Of a stretch of 64,000 nt of DNA, positions 42,601-60,380 are shown in pieces. The translations under genes were made by a program, and so were the position numbers. The stretch spans positions 15,831,752 through 15,895,751 of the forward strand of contig CM041548.1 of NCBI GenBank assembly GCA_023238725.1, read 5' to 3'. This DNA is from Scortum barcoo. Lineage: Eukaryota > Chordata > Actinopteri > Centrarchiformes > Terapontidae. Each line of letters opens with the position of its first letter. The stretch's first letter is position 1. The notes beneath the pieces were generated by a model. That model saw nothing but the letters and a program-made list of their open reading frames with translations. It was not told the DNA's origin and made no database searches.

Positions 42601-43489
42601 CTTCAGGTCTTATCCCTATGCGCATATCTCCTTGAAGTCAACATGGTCTGAATTTGTGGTAGCATGCTGTTGAGGTGTCTATTGATTACTGTACTTCTTG
42701 CATGAATGGTTGAGAAAGACACAATCTATCGACTTGTTGCCAGGTTTTGGAGTTGCGGGTGGCTCCCAAGGATTGTCTGTTATTAAGTTGTGGAATATAC
42801 ATCAGATAAATGATGAGAGGATGTTTATAGAGTCGCAGTAGAGACTGAGGGTGATATTTGAAGTTTAGATACAAGATAGACATCCCTGCTGCAGTCATGC
42901 TGTCGCTGTGTATATCACTTCATTGACAGGAGATTTTCCTCCAGTGGGAGGATGGCAGAGACTGCTTCTCCAGTGCCCAATATCAATGCCAACATGCCTT
43001 CAAAAAGGCATTTAAACAAGATGATGCACAGTGGCTGCACCCTTGGAGCATGTGATTGGACTTGTTATTTTGAGTATTGTGAGTGAGAAAAATACAAAGG
43101 TTGTTGCAAATGCTCTTCCCACTAAGTTGTAAGTTAGCAATGGGTTATATGTTATGGGTTTGTACATGTCCTCTTGTTTTTCTCTAGGACTGTCTGTTTA
43201 TCAATTACTATCACATCTCTGAAACTCTCTTTTCTGATTCCCATAGTTGTCCAGTCATATTCTTCACAGCTATTCTCTGCCTCACCGACAAACAGAGGTC
43301 AAGAGCACTTCAAAAAGAAGAAGAAAAACATCATCTGATGCTCTGAAATACAATTTTCTGACACGCACAAGTGCAAACATTTTTATTCTCCAGACTCGAA
43401 CCCCCCCCAAGAGCCTTTTTCTTACAGCTTTCCTGAGAGGCCAGGGCAATCAAGCACTCTACCTTGTTAGGAGGTGTTAATTGGAGTTA

Positions 43490-43521
43490 GTCAGACTCCT
43501 CACTTTGTCAAGGAGTCTGAC
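43490..43521. repeat. perfect inverted repeat, 11-bp arms
   Basis: GTCAGACTCCT (43490-43500), 10-bp loop, AGGAGTCTGAC (43511-43521). Confidence 0.9.
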
Positions 43522-45091
43522 AACAGAATTAATTAGAATTCGAGTATGTAAATCAATTCAAATTGGGGTCCTTATGGAGGAGCATTTGAAGTATTTTCAC
43601 TGACGAAAAACAGGTGCTGAGAGCACGAGCCAAGTATGTGTGTGAATATTATGACTTCTCTTTTTGTGGATTTTATCTCCACTAATCCACTTTTGGAGAG
43701 GCCATAGATACACAGTATAAATAGAGGTGTTGAGCTGTATATTGACCTTAGTTGGATGGTTTTTCATTTTTCATGAAGCCTGTTTTGATATTTTGTAAGT
43801 GCACATGCCTCGCATGCAGTTGCATTATTTAGGTAAATGATAAAATGTGTGAAAACACCATGGCAACAACAGAAGGAATAGTAGGACTATGTGCTTTTGT
43901 ATGCTTTTCACCTAATTGGGTCTATGTTGTGAGTCATGTCATGTAAGACATGTAAATCTCATATTTAAATCACACTTAGCTCACTTGAATTGTGAGCTGT
44001 GGTGTTACCTTGTTACACTTATTTGTAGCTTGAAACAGGATTGCTCAGCTCTTTTGTGCATAAACTTTGGGTTCTGAGAATTTCTGCTTTCTATTTCCAG
44101 GAGCAAGAACACAGAACTAAACTTATTCTTATGATTTTATTTCGATCTCCCAGTATCTAAAATCATCATCATAAGAAAACAAAACAAAACAAAACACACA
44201 ACGACAACACACGTTTACCCTACTTATAAAACAAACAAGCTCAACCCCGGGATCTGCATATCTGGTCAGCTTAGATAAAGTATGTGAAATATAAATTACA
44301 TAAACATACATCATATATAACTCATCAAATACAGTTCATCTCTATCCAGTACATCCATATTTTGATCCCTCACCAACTAAAATTTTAACAATACGAAAAA
44401 ATCTTAGTTCTAAATGACTGTGGACCCATGCCCCTGTCCTTGCCTGTTGTCATTTACTATGCTTGTGATTATTTGTATTTATGATCCCTGATTATAAGTG
44501 TTTGCATATGAAAACAATCTGTAAAAAAATATACAAAATATGCTTTATTAGTGAAGAATGACAATTAGATTTAAAGCAGCAAAAGCTTATTGGTTTGTAA
44601 AGTAATGTTGCTGTGAATGATTTCACTGCCCGTTTGCACGCAGCCTCACACTGCTTACAAGAAAAATGTTGATTGATAATATAATTTTGTTAAAAATTAC
44701 AATAAATACAAAATAAGGTAAATTGGCTTTATTTTATTACCCTCCCAACTCATTGTTCAGATATAGGTTTGGTTTTATACAACTTGTTGCAATATCAACT
44801 TGTTGGTAGCAAGCACTCAGGACCCCTTTATTTTAGAGGCCTAAATTCATGGCCATAACAACAAGCCATAAAAATATTGTAGACTTAGCGTTACAGGTCC
44901 CCCATCTCACACACATTCACTGTACTACAAGACAAGATGCTACTGTGTACTCAGCTATTGTGTGTTTGAAAATGAATATGTATATTTTTATTTACACCTG
45001 ATTTTCTGCCCTCGGCCTGTCTTAATGTCACATGGCTGTGATATATGAATAAACCATACAGAGAAACCATAGAGAAACCATACATTTGGAC

Positions 45092-45487
45092 AATGCTTTG
45101 TGAAAAGCAGTTTTATTATCCATTTAATAACACCTCCATGAAGACACTTTGTACAAGATACATCACATTCTAAAGTGCACGAATACTGTACAACGAAAAT
45201 GACTTAAATACGCAGGGAAAAAAAAAAATTCACATTTGTAAATAAAAAAGTTGTAAAAATAAATGAATTAAAAAGGGACATGCTTTTTCAAAAAACAACA
45301 ATCACTATGCATGTTTCTGCTCAGGTATGTGAGAGGGGCTGGCCTGGGAAAATAACCTTGTGCAGCTTGCTTGGGGGAACACTAAGCTTTGGCACCTTTA
45401 GAGAAAAGAGAAAAAAGACATTAACAAGGAATGGAGAGCACTCAGTAATAAACAAAAGAATTATATTTAGTTTCAATAAATACAGTC
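45092..45487 (-). other. eomes: eomes 3' UTR with poly(A) signal
   Basis: The only AATAAA in minus sense within about 390 nt of the stop lies at 45112-45117. Cleavage would be expected near 45090-45100. An alternative signal further down (AATAAA-like near 44730) cannot be excluded. Confidence 0.5.
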
Positions 45488-49216
<3,729 letters not shown>

Positions 49217-49442
49217 TGTTTTTAGCAATAAATAAGAAGAGTTTGCAAGAGTCCAGAGTTTGGGGGAGCTCTCAGCCAAGAGGAAAAAAGGGGGGCGACG
49301 CAGCCGAGGAGGCGCCCTGGTGGTTGTCTTGTCTCTGCACGCCTCCCTCCCTTACGACTGATGGAAGGAGGTTGAAGCGTCTCCCTGCAGCCTTCGGCTT
49401 TTCAGATCGGGTTATGGGCTGGACATGGGACGTTCGTGGGCT

Positions 49443-49448
49443 CTTATA
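49443..49448 (-). promoter_or_regulatory. eomes: candidate eomes TATA box
   Basis: Minus-sense TATAAG within CTTATAAGAG, about 227 nt upstream of the ATG. It would place a transcription start near 49415 and a 5' UTR of about 200 nt. Confidence 0.45.
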
Positions 49449-49450
49449 AG

Positions 49451-52000
49451 ATGTACTTCTCCACACACCCAACTGATTGTAAGCGATAAGGGGAGGAGCT
49501 TTTGGGGAAGCATGCGGGGGCACCAGCCATCTCCGCAGCCAATGGTCGCACTACTCTAATTCAATTAGAAAGCGTCTGCTGGAAATAATATCAAGAGGAG
49601 ATTTGTCAAGACGACCTCCGTAAAGTTGATTTTTTTTTGTTTTACTCTAATATCTCTTGTGCAGACTGGACCGAAGTGACAATCTGTGCGCGCAACACAC
49701 ACATTTCACCTGTTTTTTGCAGCAGATTACAAGTGCAATAGCGAGTGAAACATTATTTCTAAGAGGCTAAAACGACAACAGAATTTCTTCATTTTATCCT
49801 CAAAGACTAAATACGACATGCCCCCCTCCACCCTCCTAAAAAAGTAGTCCCTCCTCAGACCGTGTTGCGCGCACCGCACGGTCCCCTCTGAACTTTGAGC
49901 TTCAAGTCATCGCGTCCGACACCGCAGCACAAACACACATTAAAGATATGGCCTGTCGGATTACTTCCACTCATTCAACCCGAGAGGATTTATCCTCGAT
50001 CAACAGCAAATGCCGAGACCCCCCCTGTAAACACTCCAACACGTTACCAAAAAAAAAAAAAAAAAATCACATGTGCACCTTATTTCCTATAATTGGCCTC
50101 CGCCGCCTCTCCCACTTCCAGGTTTTCAGACCTCAGACGGTATATATGAAATGAAAAAAGACCCGCGTTCTATTTTGTAATTTCTATTTTCTAATTTGTC
50201 TCTTTTTTTATTCCAGAGAGGCTTTTTCTAAGGTTATCTGACGAGTACATTCATTTAATTTTTATTCTAGTGTTTTAGTTCTCTTTATAAATTGAAAAAT
50301 AAAAATACAAATGCATGTTTTTCATCCCATTTTCGGGATTCCTTTCAATAAAACCTTTTAAATTGTTCACTAATTGACACCCATTAAAATAAAATCCTCC
50401 ATTAATGACTATATGGGAGATTACATCAAAATTAGCTTAATTAATGTTTTTAAAAAATAACAAATATGACAATTTAATGAAATTCACGTTGAAATAAAAA
50501 TGTGAAACCCTCTAAATGAAGTAGATTTGTAATGTTTCTTTGCTATTTCACACTGACATGCTGCTTTATTTGGAGGAGGGGGGCTGTGAGTTATTTTTCT
50601 TCTCGCATTTGAAATAACGGAGGGGTGGAACAAAAAAAAAAAAAAAAACAAAAAACAGATGATCTACCGTGTTTAAAAATAGCGGCACATCTCCCTCACT
50701 TACTCAACCTGCCTACTAATATTCATATAACGCTCAGGCCAGTGCAGCTCTGACAGGCGCAGCCCAAACGGAGAGAGAGGTTGCACCAAATAACGCTGCG
50801 TGCAAGACGGAGAGGGAGCGATTAAAATAACAACTGGAGGACAGTAATTCAAAAACTAAACACGCACAGGAAAGCATGTTTAATGCATATAAACTATTTT
50901 AGTGTCTTTATTGCATATAAAGTAATTTAGTGTCTCAGTGTCTGCACACACACACACTGTAAGAGCGAGTGGGAGACATCGAAAGCTCCCGAGATACTCA
51001 TGGAAACAGCAAACGTCGTTCATACTGTACACAGGCCTCCTGAGAGAGGGATTGGTGAGCGGTGACACGGGGACAGCGCTCTCTAGTGACCGATCAGGAT
51101 CACTGGGTAACCGATCACTCCCATGGCCACTCATACATTAAAATAACTCAAAGGTGTGTGTGAGAGAGGCCGCTGACTCTCACTCTTTCCACTTGCATCT
51201 CACTTTGCATCATCCTCAGCTGCAGTGAACTCTGCCTGCGTTTGCATCTGCTGTGTGTGTGTGTGTGTGTGTGCATCTGCCTGTGTGTGGGCAGTTTGTG
51301 CATGTGTGAGCTTTAAAGTAAAGCTGGAGGGGGGGTAGGGGGTGAGATGAATTTGGGGAAAATGGGGATACAAATCTGTGAAAAGCTGAGGGAGGATCTC
51401 GGCTGGAGGCAGATTGGCTGGTGTCATAAATGGGACGGTGAAGCTGCCTATTGGGCCATCAGGGGACCGGAGCTACATGCATACAGCACACAGTCTGTCA
51501 ATCAGGACCGAGACCCTTCCCAGGCTGCTGCACAGAGACGGAGAAACCAAACATTTGACAATTGAGATCAAGCTTCTTCTTTTTTTCTTTCTTTCTTTTT
51601 TTTTTTTTTGTTGAACGACTCAAAACCAGCTCTATTATTTATTTTGACTGGCCCAACTCCCAGCAGAGAGTCTCACTTTATGTGCAGCATAACCAAATCC
51701 TGATTTTCTAGTTTTTGAGACAAATGCACAATTCCTTGGGGAAACTTGTAAAATGATGCCACTGGAGGAGATTTGGGATTTTGTGAAATAAGGTTACTCC
51801 AAGTCATTATTCCATTTGTAGCCTAAGAACTACTGTTGTGAATGTCCATTTTTTAAATGGCTGGATCTACAAGGCAAAATTAACAAGTACTGACAAAAAT
51901 GCATCATCAGGACCGACACAGGCCTATGAGCTGGATCCAGGATTTATATGTTTTATGTCATTCTGTCTGTCTGTTTGCACACAGCAGAGGTGCTGCTCCC
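49451..52000. other. eomes proximal upstream region
   Basis: No gene. It contains T and A runs (50050-50066; 50631-50660), a MEF2-like site TTAAAAATAG (50673-50682) beside ATTCATATAA, and a TG microsatellite (51252-51273). The block about 50660-50830 is non-repetitive and could be regulatory. Confidence 0.5.
51252..51273. repeat. (TG)n microsatellite
   Basis: About 11 TG/GT units upstream of eomes. Confidence 0.85.
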
Positions 52001-55000
52001 TTAACCCAGTGTTGCTTCAGGCTGTCGTTCTATAGTTAAAGGGATAAATCTATAGTTCAAAGGAAGCTGTATTAGAACTGTAGTTGTACATCTCACACCT
52101 GAGCTGTCAACACCTCATTAGTGCAATCGTGCCGTATAGCTTTTCTTATTTAATGGGACCTCGCATGATCAGCGAATTGCTGGTAAATGAAGTTAAGGGA
52201 AGTGTTGTTTTTGAGGGAAACATGACTTCCTTGCCACCTGCTCGGGCCCAGTGAGCTTCTGTGAGACTTTACATTAAGGTATAAGTCAAGGAAAGATTTC
52301 TTTGCGTGAATTATTTCCCGGCTGATCATCGTACTTTACGGCTATGTTTCACAGATGATTACAAGCCCATTGAGGGAAAATCTCAGTGGAAGAAACTTGC
52401 TGCAATTGGTTTAATGGCCGTGGTCTAAAGTCTGTTGGTTTTCCAAAATGACCCCGAAGACTCGGTTGCCATTTGAAAGCCAGAAAACAAAATAAACGTG
52501 ATTTACAGGCCACCTATAAATAAACTAATTCCAAATGAGGTGGATGTTTAGGTCCCACTCATAAAGGAGCTCCCACTTGTGACCTGTCAGCATGTTTCTT
52601 GACCACCTATAAAAGTCCAAGTGTGTCTGAGATGACCCTCTTTGGCCCCAGGCCAGGGCCCGCACGACAGGGGAAGGGAAGTCTTACCATATTGTTGTCA
52701 GAGTAGATCATCAACAGAGCACATGAAAGGAATACATTCCAGGTTTTATGGGCCGAGGTGGCTACTGAAGCCTTTGCTCTGGAGTGAATTCATGTACCCC
52801 ATTGCAAGGATTAATAACGCAAGTCTCATTAGAGATCCTCGCCACCGAGACCCCTGGAGGGAGGGGTGCTGGGAAAAGAGCCGAGTGCAATGTGCACCAT
52901 GTCAGCGCTGCGCTCCTTTGCAAATCATCATCCTCAAGAACATTTTTATTGGAAAGAATTTATTTCACAAGTTTATCAAAGATGTCCCTCAGTATATTTT
53001 CCAGTGTGCTGGGATTGCTAACATTTAATCAAAGCAGTAGTCTTTACACAGGGAAAGCTTATGTTACAGACATGCTGCTGTCTTCAAAGATACAAAGGTG
53101 ACAGCTTTCATGAATTTCCATTTGGGTACATATTGCTTTCATCAATTACTTTCTCCTTTTCTTATTTCCTTGTCTGCACCATTTTCTTCATGATTTAAAC
53201 AGCACAAGGTTTTCCCTCTAGACTGGACAAAATGCATTTTTATAAAACAAGAGCCTCATATTTTTGTCCCCATGCATTTCTTTCTTTTACCTATACTCAA
53301 AGAGCATTAGAATATGTAAAGTATATTCATGTTTGATGTCATGCTGGCTATTTCAGATGTCATTCCGGCAGAGCAAATTATCATGAAATGGGAATCGTCC
53401 CCATCTGTAACCAGTCAGTGAGGGAGACCCGTGGGAATTCTCTCTATATATGCAGCACGTTTGAATTCCTCAAAATACATTAAAATACGCCAGATTGCAT
53501 AAAACCATGGGATGCTACTTTGCGTCATATCAACAGATAAGTCTCAATGTCAGCATGTTGCTGCATGCATGCGTGTGTGTGTTTAGTTTGCCTGTTTTGT
53601 GTGTCTGGCCCCATGGAAGGAGCGGTGGATTATTGCAGAAACGTATCTGGGGATATGTGAGCCCAATGCTTTTGTGATGCGCAGGTTTTCAGGGGGCAAC
53701 GATAATCCACTGTGTTAAGACAAATCTTAGAAAAATAAGGTGTACTGACTGCATTCAGGGAAATAGGATTGAAGCTGCACTCACTGTATTTCATTCCCCA
53801 AGGCATGATAACATGATTTTTGGATTACTGCATTATAGAAAGTGTCACCCAGGGCCTGTGGGGAAAGCAGCAGGTACACAGTATGGAGGCAGAGTGAGTT
53901 TCAGGTATCTGCGCTCTTCTTATCTGACTTTTTTTCCATTCCTTCTCACAAATAAATTATCTTCAGGTACTGTCCTGAGAAGTATCAGAGACTAATGTTT
54001 TCCAGATGCTGAGAAAACTGCACATAATCTCTGTTAAATCTTCGATATTTGGAGGTTGTTGTTCTTCTAATTCCACTAAAGTAATTACCAGCAGCAGGGA
54101 GTACACTACTTTTTTTTTTCTCAGAATTGGGTAAACAGATCACTGAACTGATTTTGACACATCCACCCTTTTACTTTCACTCGCCTTGTCGTAATGAAGC
54201 CAGTGACGCCAAAAAGTGGATGGCAGCCCGATGGCCCGAGCCTCACCCTCATCCCCATTTTAGCATCAACCTTTGCTGACCCACTTCTCCCAGCCCATCC
54301 TCCTGAAACGCCGGCGGAATTGACATGAGGGACCACGGCAAAATAGCAGGTGCTAAAAGTTTGACAGCGTAGACTGGATATATGTGTTCCCTGGAACGTG
54401 AGGTGTAAGGGAGGGTGGCGGAGTTGTATCGACTCGGCATTAAGCCTCCAAGATAACATGCCCTCTCTAACAGGCGCACTCTTTGGGCCGAGGAGAGCTG
54501 GGGTGAGCTGGGGTGGGGAGGTGAGGAGGGGGTGAGGGGGGGGTCCCACACTTGAGCTTGTCCACCAACCAGCCACGGCCACCAAGACACAACTCAGCCC
54601 AGCTCACCCCTGCTTCTCTGTCCTTTCCCATAGCACTATTACTGCCAAACAAGCTGGGCTTTTATCACATCGCTAACCCTGACTCAGAAACTGCATTTCA
54701 GGAGGATCCTTTATTTTTTTCCTCCTCTTGCCTTTTTTTTTTTTTTGGACAGGGAACACTAACAGATTTACACCACAGGAGTATTCTGCTGCTGCTCCTG
54801 CCTCAATGTGGTTAAATCAGTGAGTCAGAAGTGAGAATGTAGAGTTTTAACACTTCTCTCCCGGTATGAAAGCTTCTAGAGCGACACAGAGGAAAGCCCT
54901 AACTGACTTACTGTCTACCAGCCAGAGGCATATGCTAGTGGGAGGGAGGTTATGTAGACATGATTAATGGTTTAAGGTTGACCCCCCGGTGAAGCAGAGA

Positions 55001-58000
55001 TGTTGCCTCGGCATCTTCAGTCTCCTTTGGGAAGTAGGGACTACACTCACAGTGCGAGGAGGCCCTCAGATGCCCCTCTCTGTCAAACGAAAAAACATCA
55101 TCGTAGCCCCCTTTGCGGCCTCCTTTATATGAATACTGGGCACATTTAAGTCAATATTATTATTTCTTTTCATTGCTTTTTGCAATTAGATATTAAACTA
55201 GTTGATAAAATGCCAAATTATTCACTGAATAGGCTCCTGTTATGGCTCTGGAGAAATGCATCCAGCAGCCATTAGATATAATTAGAGACAGACAGAATGC
55301 TTTTGTATTAAAACATTTGCTGCAATTTGGCAGCTGTATAATTTAGATGTACTGGATCATGCCACGCACATACATGAAAACACACAGACGTGCACGCGCG
55401 TGCTCACACACAGTCATATACACTTGCCGGCGTGTATGCACACGCGCTCATATATGCACACACAGAGGGACCTCAGTGCAGCGGACACTTTCAATATTGA
55501 ACCCAGACCCAGGCCTGGTCTCTGTATTTACATGTAAATGGTCTACAACAATCTGCGGCCCCTTTCGTTCGCTCTGTCCCTCCAGCCGTCTGGGCCCGGG
55601 GAAGAGAGCTGCTAGTCAGATGGGGGGACCACATCAGATGGGCTCCCGTGGCTATGGAGCCAAACGCTCCGAAGAGAGAGGGAAGAGGCTGCCTGCCTGG
55701 CAGCTACTGAAACAGCAGGGACTCCCACATATCGTGGAAGTGGTCCATGGTTTGGTCTCTTTCTCTGACTGGAGAGCAGGGGAGAGAGCTAAAGGACTAA
55801 GCAAAAGGCCTTCCTGTCTGAGGGCTGAGACCGAAGCAGACGTCATTTACGTTTAATCAAAGGCCCACTCATGTGTGGCTTGCAAGGTGGGACAGTTTAG
55901 TCAGGCTTTCTAGAAGAGGGCTGAGAACCTGGTCTTTTCCTTGTGGGTAGAGGTGTCATATTTGACAAGTGTATATGTGGATGTGGAGGGGTGGGTGTCA
56001 ATGATAAGAAATTACGAACAGCAGTGAGCATGCATATCCAAGTCACATGGTGGAGGGAAGGAGCCTGCCTGTATTTGTTCCTTATGATCGTCTGTCGAGT
56101 GTTTGTGTGTCCTTCTGTGCTGGCGGGTCAGATATGGTGGAGGTCTAGACACATGGACCAAACATTCTGTCTGACGGGGGAGCGCTTGTTTCGAGGTTCA
56201 TCTGATGGTTGTAGACCTTGATAGAACAGACCAGGCGAGGCAGGCTGGACCCAAACCCAGTGTTAATGGTCCAGACTTCATTTCAAAAAATCTGGTGTAT
56301 GTTGAGCTATTGAAGCCACTAGAAAATAGACTTTCAGCTCTTCTTTCTTCCATGTGCATGCACACTCAGTATGAAATCATTTGTTAGTCTCTGAATGAGG
56401 TGAATAACTAGAATTTAACTTGAAACAATTAGAAAGCAAGGTGTTGTTTTGTTTTTTGTCAAATATGTTTGCACATATTTGGAAATTTAACTCTGGACCC
56501 CCCCTTCAGATGCTCACAATGATTTAAGAAAATGAAATGATGCAATTCACAGTATGATTTAACAAACTGGTACTGAGCTTCATATCAGTATCAGTAGTAT
56601 GGGACATTTAGTTTTCTTTCTGGGAATCAGATGAGAAGATTAATACCACTCTCATTCATGCACTTAGCACATGCAAGAGTGGGAACGGGGGAAAACAGCT
56701 GCGTTGGCTAAGTTCAAAGGCGAAACCTGCAAACCAGCAACCCTGTAGTGCACACAATAAGTGATATAGATATGAGGAGTTTATTGGTGAGTTTCAGAGA
56801 TGTTGGTGTGTGGTTTGGACAGAGTGAGGTTAACTGTTTCCTCAGTTTCCTCTTCTACTTAGTTAAGCTACTTGACTGCAGCTACATATTTACTGTGCAG
56901 ACATATGAGAGGTCTTAATGTATTATAAACGTATTATTATATTTATCTATTATAATTACGGAAATCCGTGACACAGCAGGATGCCACATGTTTGTGTAGT
57001 GAAAACCAGTGTCCTTCACTGAGGGGATCCCCAACGAGGGCCACCAAACTTCTATAAATAATAGAATATGAGTTGGCAGAGGGGGACATGCCAAGCTAAT
57101 ACCTCCAACCTTGCTTGAAGAATGTCCCCCACCTCCTCACCAGCACAACGAGCGATCACACCTTCAGTGCAGAGGCTCACAAAAGGGGAGCCCCGGGCTG
57201 ATGTGGTCTTCATATAGCTGGGTGAGTGTGGGCCTTTGTGTGTGTGTGTGTGTTCTGCCGTGTGCTCCTGTGTTGTGTGTGTGTGCTGTGTGGGGGACAA
57301 TGCAACACGTTAAACCAATGTGGGAGGTGTGAAGGCTGTTGCAGTCAAAATGAACAAAGAAGAAAACTGCTTTTGCTTTGTTTTCACATTTTGTGAAATT
57401 GCAATTAATTATGTTCGTTGTTAGGCATTTTGGTTTTGCTAGTTGCCTATAGAGTTGTTAATTGTTGGATGTCAGAAATATTAAGTGGCTCGTCATGGAA
57501 AGAACAATCAGAGTTGTGTGAAAAAAGCGGTGAAGCCTGGTCCGCACAGCCTGACATGTACATTGACATGCCTAAATACAAGCATCTCAGTGTGAAGGAG
57601 GTTTTTCATGACATAACGAAAGGGGGGCAAATCAATGTACGATGCATGAGAATGTCATCTTTTTTCAAATTGTACTTTTGAAGCAATCAGTGTAGGTGTT
57701 GGGGTCTATAGAGTGTATTTCACCTGTGTGGTTGGCTTGCAATGAGTCACCCAGAGCTGCAGAGGATGTGAGTGGGTGGTCTCACACCACCATAAAGCTA
57801 TTTTCTCTTTCACTTTCTCAACTGGATTTCACTGAATCTAATTCTAAATCACTTAGAGGGAGTTGTTGTGTATTGTAAAATTGAAATTGTAGTGATAGTA
57901 GAAAATTCATGTAACAGATGTATTTATGGAAAGCAAACAGGCTCACAACTCATTGCCATATTTAACAGTTAAACATTCACATGCTCTCTGTCCACACACT

Positions 58001-58080
58001 TTCACATTGGCATAATTCACATGTAATTTCAAACGCATAAAATCAGCAGTATAACACCACCCTTCCAAAGGCTATTCCCT
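52001..58080. other. eomes distal upstream region, no gene recognised
   Basis: Non-coding DNA with enhancer-like blocks (about 52130-52480 and 52620-53040), T-box-like octamers at 52093-52100 and 57325-57332, a CA-rich stretch at 55380-55470 and a TG run near 57236-57252. Open frames here (for example 54121-54585 on minus, 55347-55856 on plus) show no known domain. Confidence 0.55.
52620..53040. promoter_or_regulatory. candidate conserved enhancer upstream of eomes
   Basis: Complex, non-repetitive 420-bp block with GGAATACATTCC, ATTAATAA, TTTTATTGG and a TCF/LEF-like TATCAAAGATG (52975-52985). It lies about 3.5 kb upstream of the eomes ATG. The regulatory call is inference from composition and motifs. 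Confidence 0.3.
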
Positions 58081-58390
58081 CATTTGGTGTTTTGATGATG
58101 GTGGTGGAGCGATGTCTCTCATGGCGGTCCAAAGTCGTCCATATGGTGTTCAATTGGGTTGAGATCTGGTGACTGTAAAGGCCATAGCATATGATTCACA
58201 TGATTTTCATTCTCATCAAACCATTCAGTGACCCCTCCTGCCCAGTGGTACTCCTAGAAGAGAGGACGGAAATGTTTCTTTGAATTTAAAGGTGATTAGT
58301 CAGAATAACTTTTTACTGATTTGACCTAACCTCCTGAGGGGACGAGTGGACCCAAACCATGCCAGGAACATACTTTACACCTATATACTA
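58081..58390 (-). mobile_element. Tc1/mariner transposase relic
   Basis: In minus sense the stretch reads VTEWFDENENHVNHMLWPLQ followed by SPDLNPIEH (58146-58172), the conserved C-terminal motif of Tc1-type DD34E transposases whose E is the third catalytic acid. After it the frame runs into HMDDFGPP and a stop where LW is expected, so it is broken. The adjacent 58290-58370 also resembles the same element (GGGACGAGTGGACCCAAACC). No terminal inverted repeats were identified. It is a short inactive fossil. Confidence 0.8.
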
Positions 58391-59997
58391 GCATCTGTGT
58401 TTGATATGTTTCATTACTCTTTTATTCAGGTTTTTCCCGGTCTGTATGTTCCCACATTCTGCAACTTGATCTCTTGCAGTATGGATAAATTAGAGTTTTA
58501 TGGAAAGCGATTTTAAGTGATAATTTCCATGATGTGATTATTTCACACTGCCCTGCACTTACCTCATCTTGAGGTCTTCTTCTGCATTAAATTAATGTTA
58601 CCTGACTGGGGAACTGCAACCATCCACTGCTCATCTTGACTAAGCAGGTCCTAATAGTTACATAATGGTAGTGGATGGCAACAGCCATTCATCTGCATTT
58701 TGTTTTGAAGTAAAATAAAAAAATTCAGATAAAAATACCTGGTCTCATACATTCAGATACCTGCAGGTTCCTGTGACTGAAGCAGCTACATGCAATTCAA
58801 AATTTTATTGTTTTTATTTTTTACAGGTGTGCTGATCCAACCATGACATGCCAACATCATCATGTAAAAACAAAAATGTCCAGCACTGTAGTTACTTTTT
58901 GCATTGATACTTTTACTTTTACTTGAAGTTGATCTTTGGAGTAGCAGACCCCTAAATTGTAAATCTGTGCAACTGAGATACCTTTAGATGTCATTGTATT
59001 GTTCCTCTAATTCAGACAATACGCTGTCATACTAAAATTTCATGGGGTTTTAGATGTCCCACCATTTAGTCTGAATTTGTGGCAGGTAGTGTGAAGTTTT
59101 CCAGATCAAGATACAATCATTGAAATAGTGTAAGAGTAAGAGCAGCATCTATATTTTCCCACATGCATCTATCAATTTATATATATCAGCAAGAATCGAT
59201 GAAAATTTCATTATTCTATTTTAGTAGTATTTTGGGCATTTTATGCTTTTATTTTAAGTGCACAGATGAGAGATGACCGTAAATTAAAGGAGAGAGAAAT
59301 GCAGCAAAGGGCCCTGGTTAGACAAGAATTGGGGATGTCGCAATTCATGGTCGGTGCTATAACAGCTCTGTCTCTGGGGCACTTCTCATTTGTTTTGTTC
59401 TGCCATCCCAACTAACCATCCTGTTTTTCTCTGTCTAAAATGAGATCAGGCACACAACTCAAGTCAACCTGGCGTATTGTAGTTTTGAAAACCTGAGCTG
59501 ACACCCTTCCCAGTTTGCATTGCTCACCCGTGACATTCTGCCAGTCTTGGCAGGGCCGGCATGACACGGGGTTCAACACAAGGGTAGGCAGGCATCAGCC
59601 GGCTCATGCCAATTAACAGCGATCCGCTCTCTGCACCTTGTAGCTTTCCGATTCCTACCATAAACAGGGTCACCAGTTGCTGCCCCCCCCCCTCTATCCT
59701 CGCGTGCATGTGAGCTAGCATAGCCATGACTCCCACTGCAGGATGAAGTGTGTGTGCTTGCATGTGTGTGTACTGTACGTGCGCTATGCTGCAGCCTGCT
59801 GGCCCTCCTCCCTGCCGAGGCCAGAAGGCATGCTCCCCGAGTCCTGCCAGCTTCTCCACAGTCTGGGGCCACTGATGTCAGAATGGCAGGAGCTTGTAGG
59901 CGGCTGCTATTAGTGAGTCCTCTTCACGCCGGATTCTGGAGTTCCATCAGCTGGTTGTGTAACTTGTTTCTTGTGGGACAGGGAGGGGGACGCATGT

Positions 59998-60019
59998 CTG
60001 TGTGTGTGTGTGTGTGTGT
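59998..60019. repeat. (TG)n microsatellite
   Basis: About 11 TG units upstream of eomes. Confidence 0.85.
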
Positions 60020-60380
60020 TTAGAAGGAGGGCGGGAGGAGGAGGCGTGAGGAGTTGGGGGCTAACTTTTGGCTCCGAGCAGAGCAGTGTGACTGGACCTT
60101 CATCCAGAGTAATGACTTGATATTGAGAATACGAATCACCCATTTAGCAATGTCTAAGGTAGATCTTTGCATGTCGAAGTAAAACACGGTCCCAATTTCG
60201 ACAAAAAACACCTCGAACAGCTGTCCTCCCCATGCTTGTGTTTATGGTTCAGTCCTGCCTCCTGTATAGAGCAGCAGCAGGGGCGAACCATCACATTTGG
60301 TGCCCAGCGTGGGGGCGGTTGGTGAGCTGTCGAGCTCCAACTATCCCATGGAGCTTTTCTTCTGTCTTTTCAGTACAATT

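Larger units (their letters stand above)
38531..45089. other. intergenic region between eomes and slc4a7
   Basis: No gene recognised. It contains a consensus CTCF site (39686-39699), a moderately GC-rich block with CpGs at about 40240-41560, a perfect inverted repeat (43490-43521) and AT-rich DNA nearer eomes. Open frames near 40143-40943 have no protein similarity I recognise. Confidence 0.6.

Noticed and set aside
49217..49279. N-terminal extension of eomes by 21 codons
   Set aside because: The upstream in-frame start at 49279 is TTG, not ATG. MQLEN is the first in-frame ATG and matches the vertebrate Eomes start.
54121..54585. Minus-strand open frame of 154 codons upstream of eomes
   Set aside because: Proline/serine-rich low-complexity sequence without known domain; best explained as chance in a GC-richer block.
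55347..55856. Plus-strand open frame of 169 codons
   Set aside because: The first third is CA-repeat translation (His/Thr/Arg/Cys-rich). No recognisable domain, and no splice or homology support.
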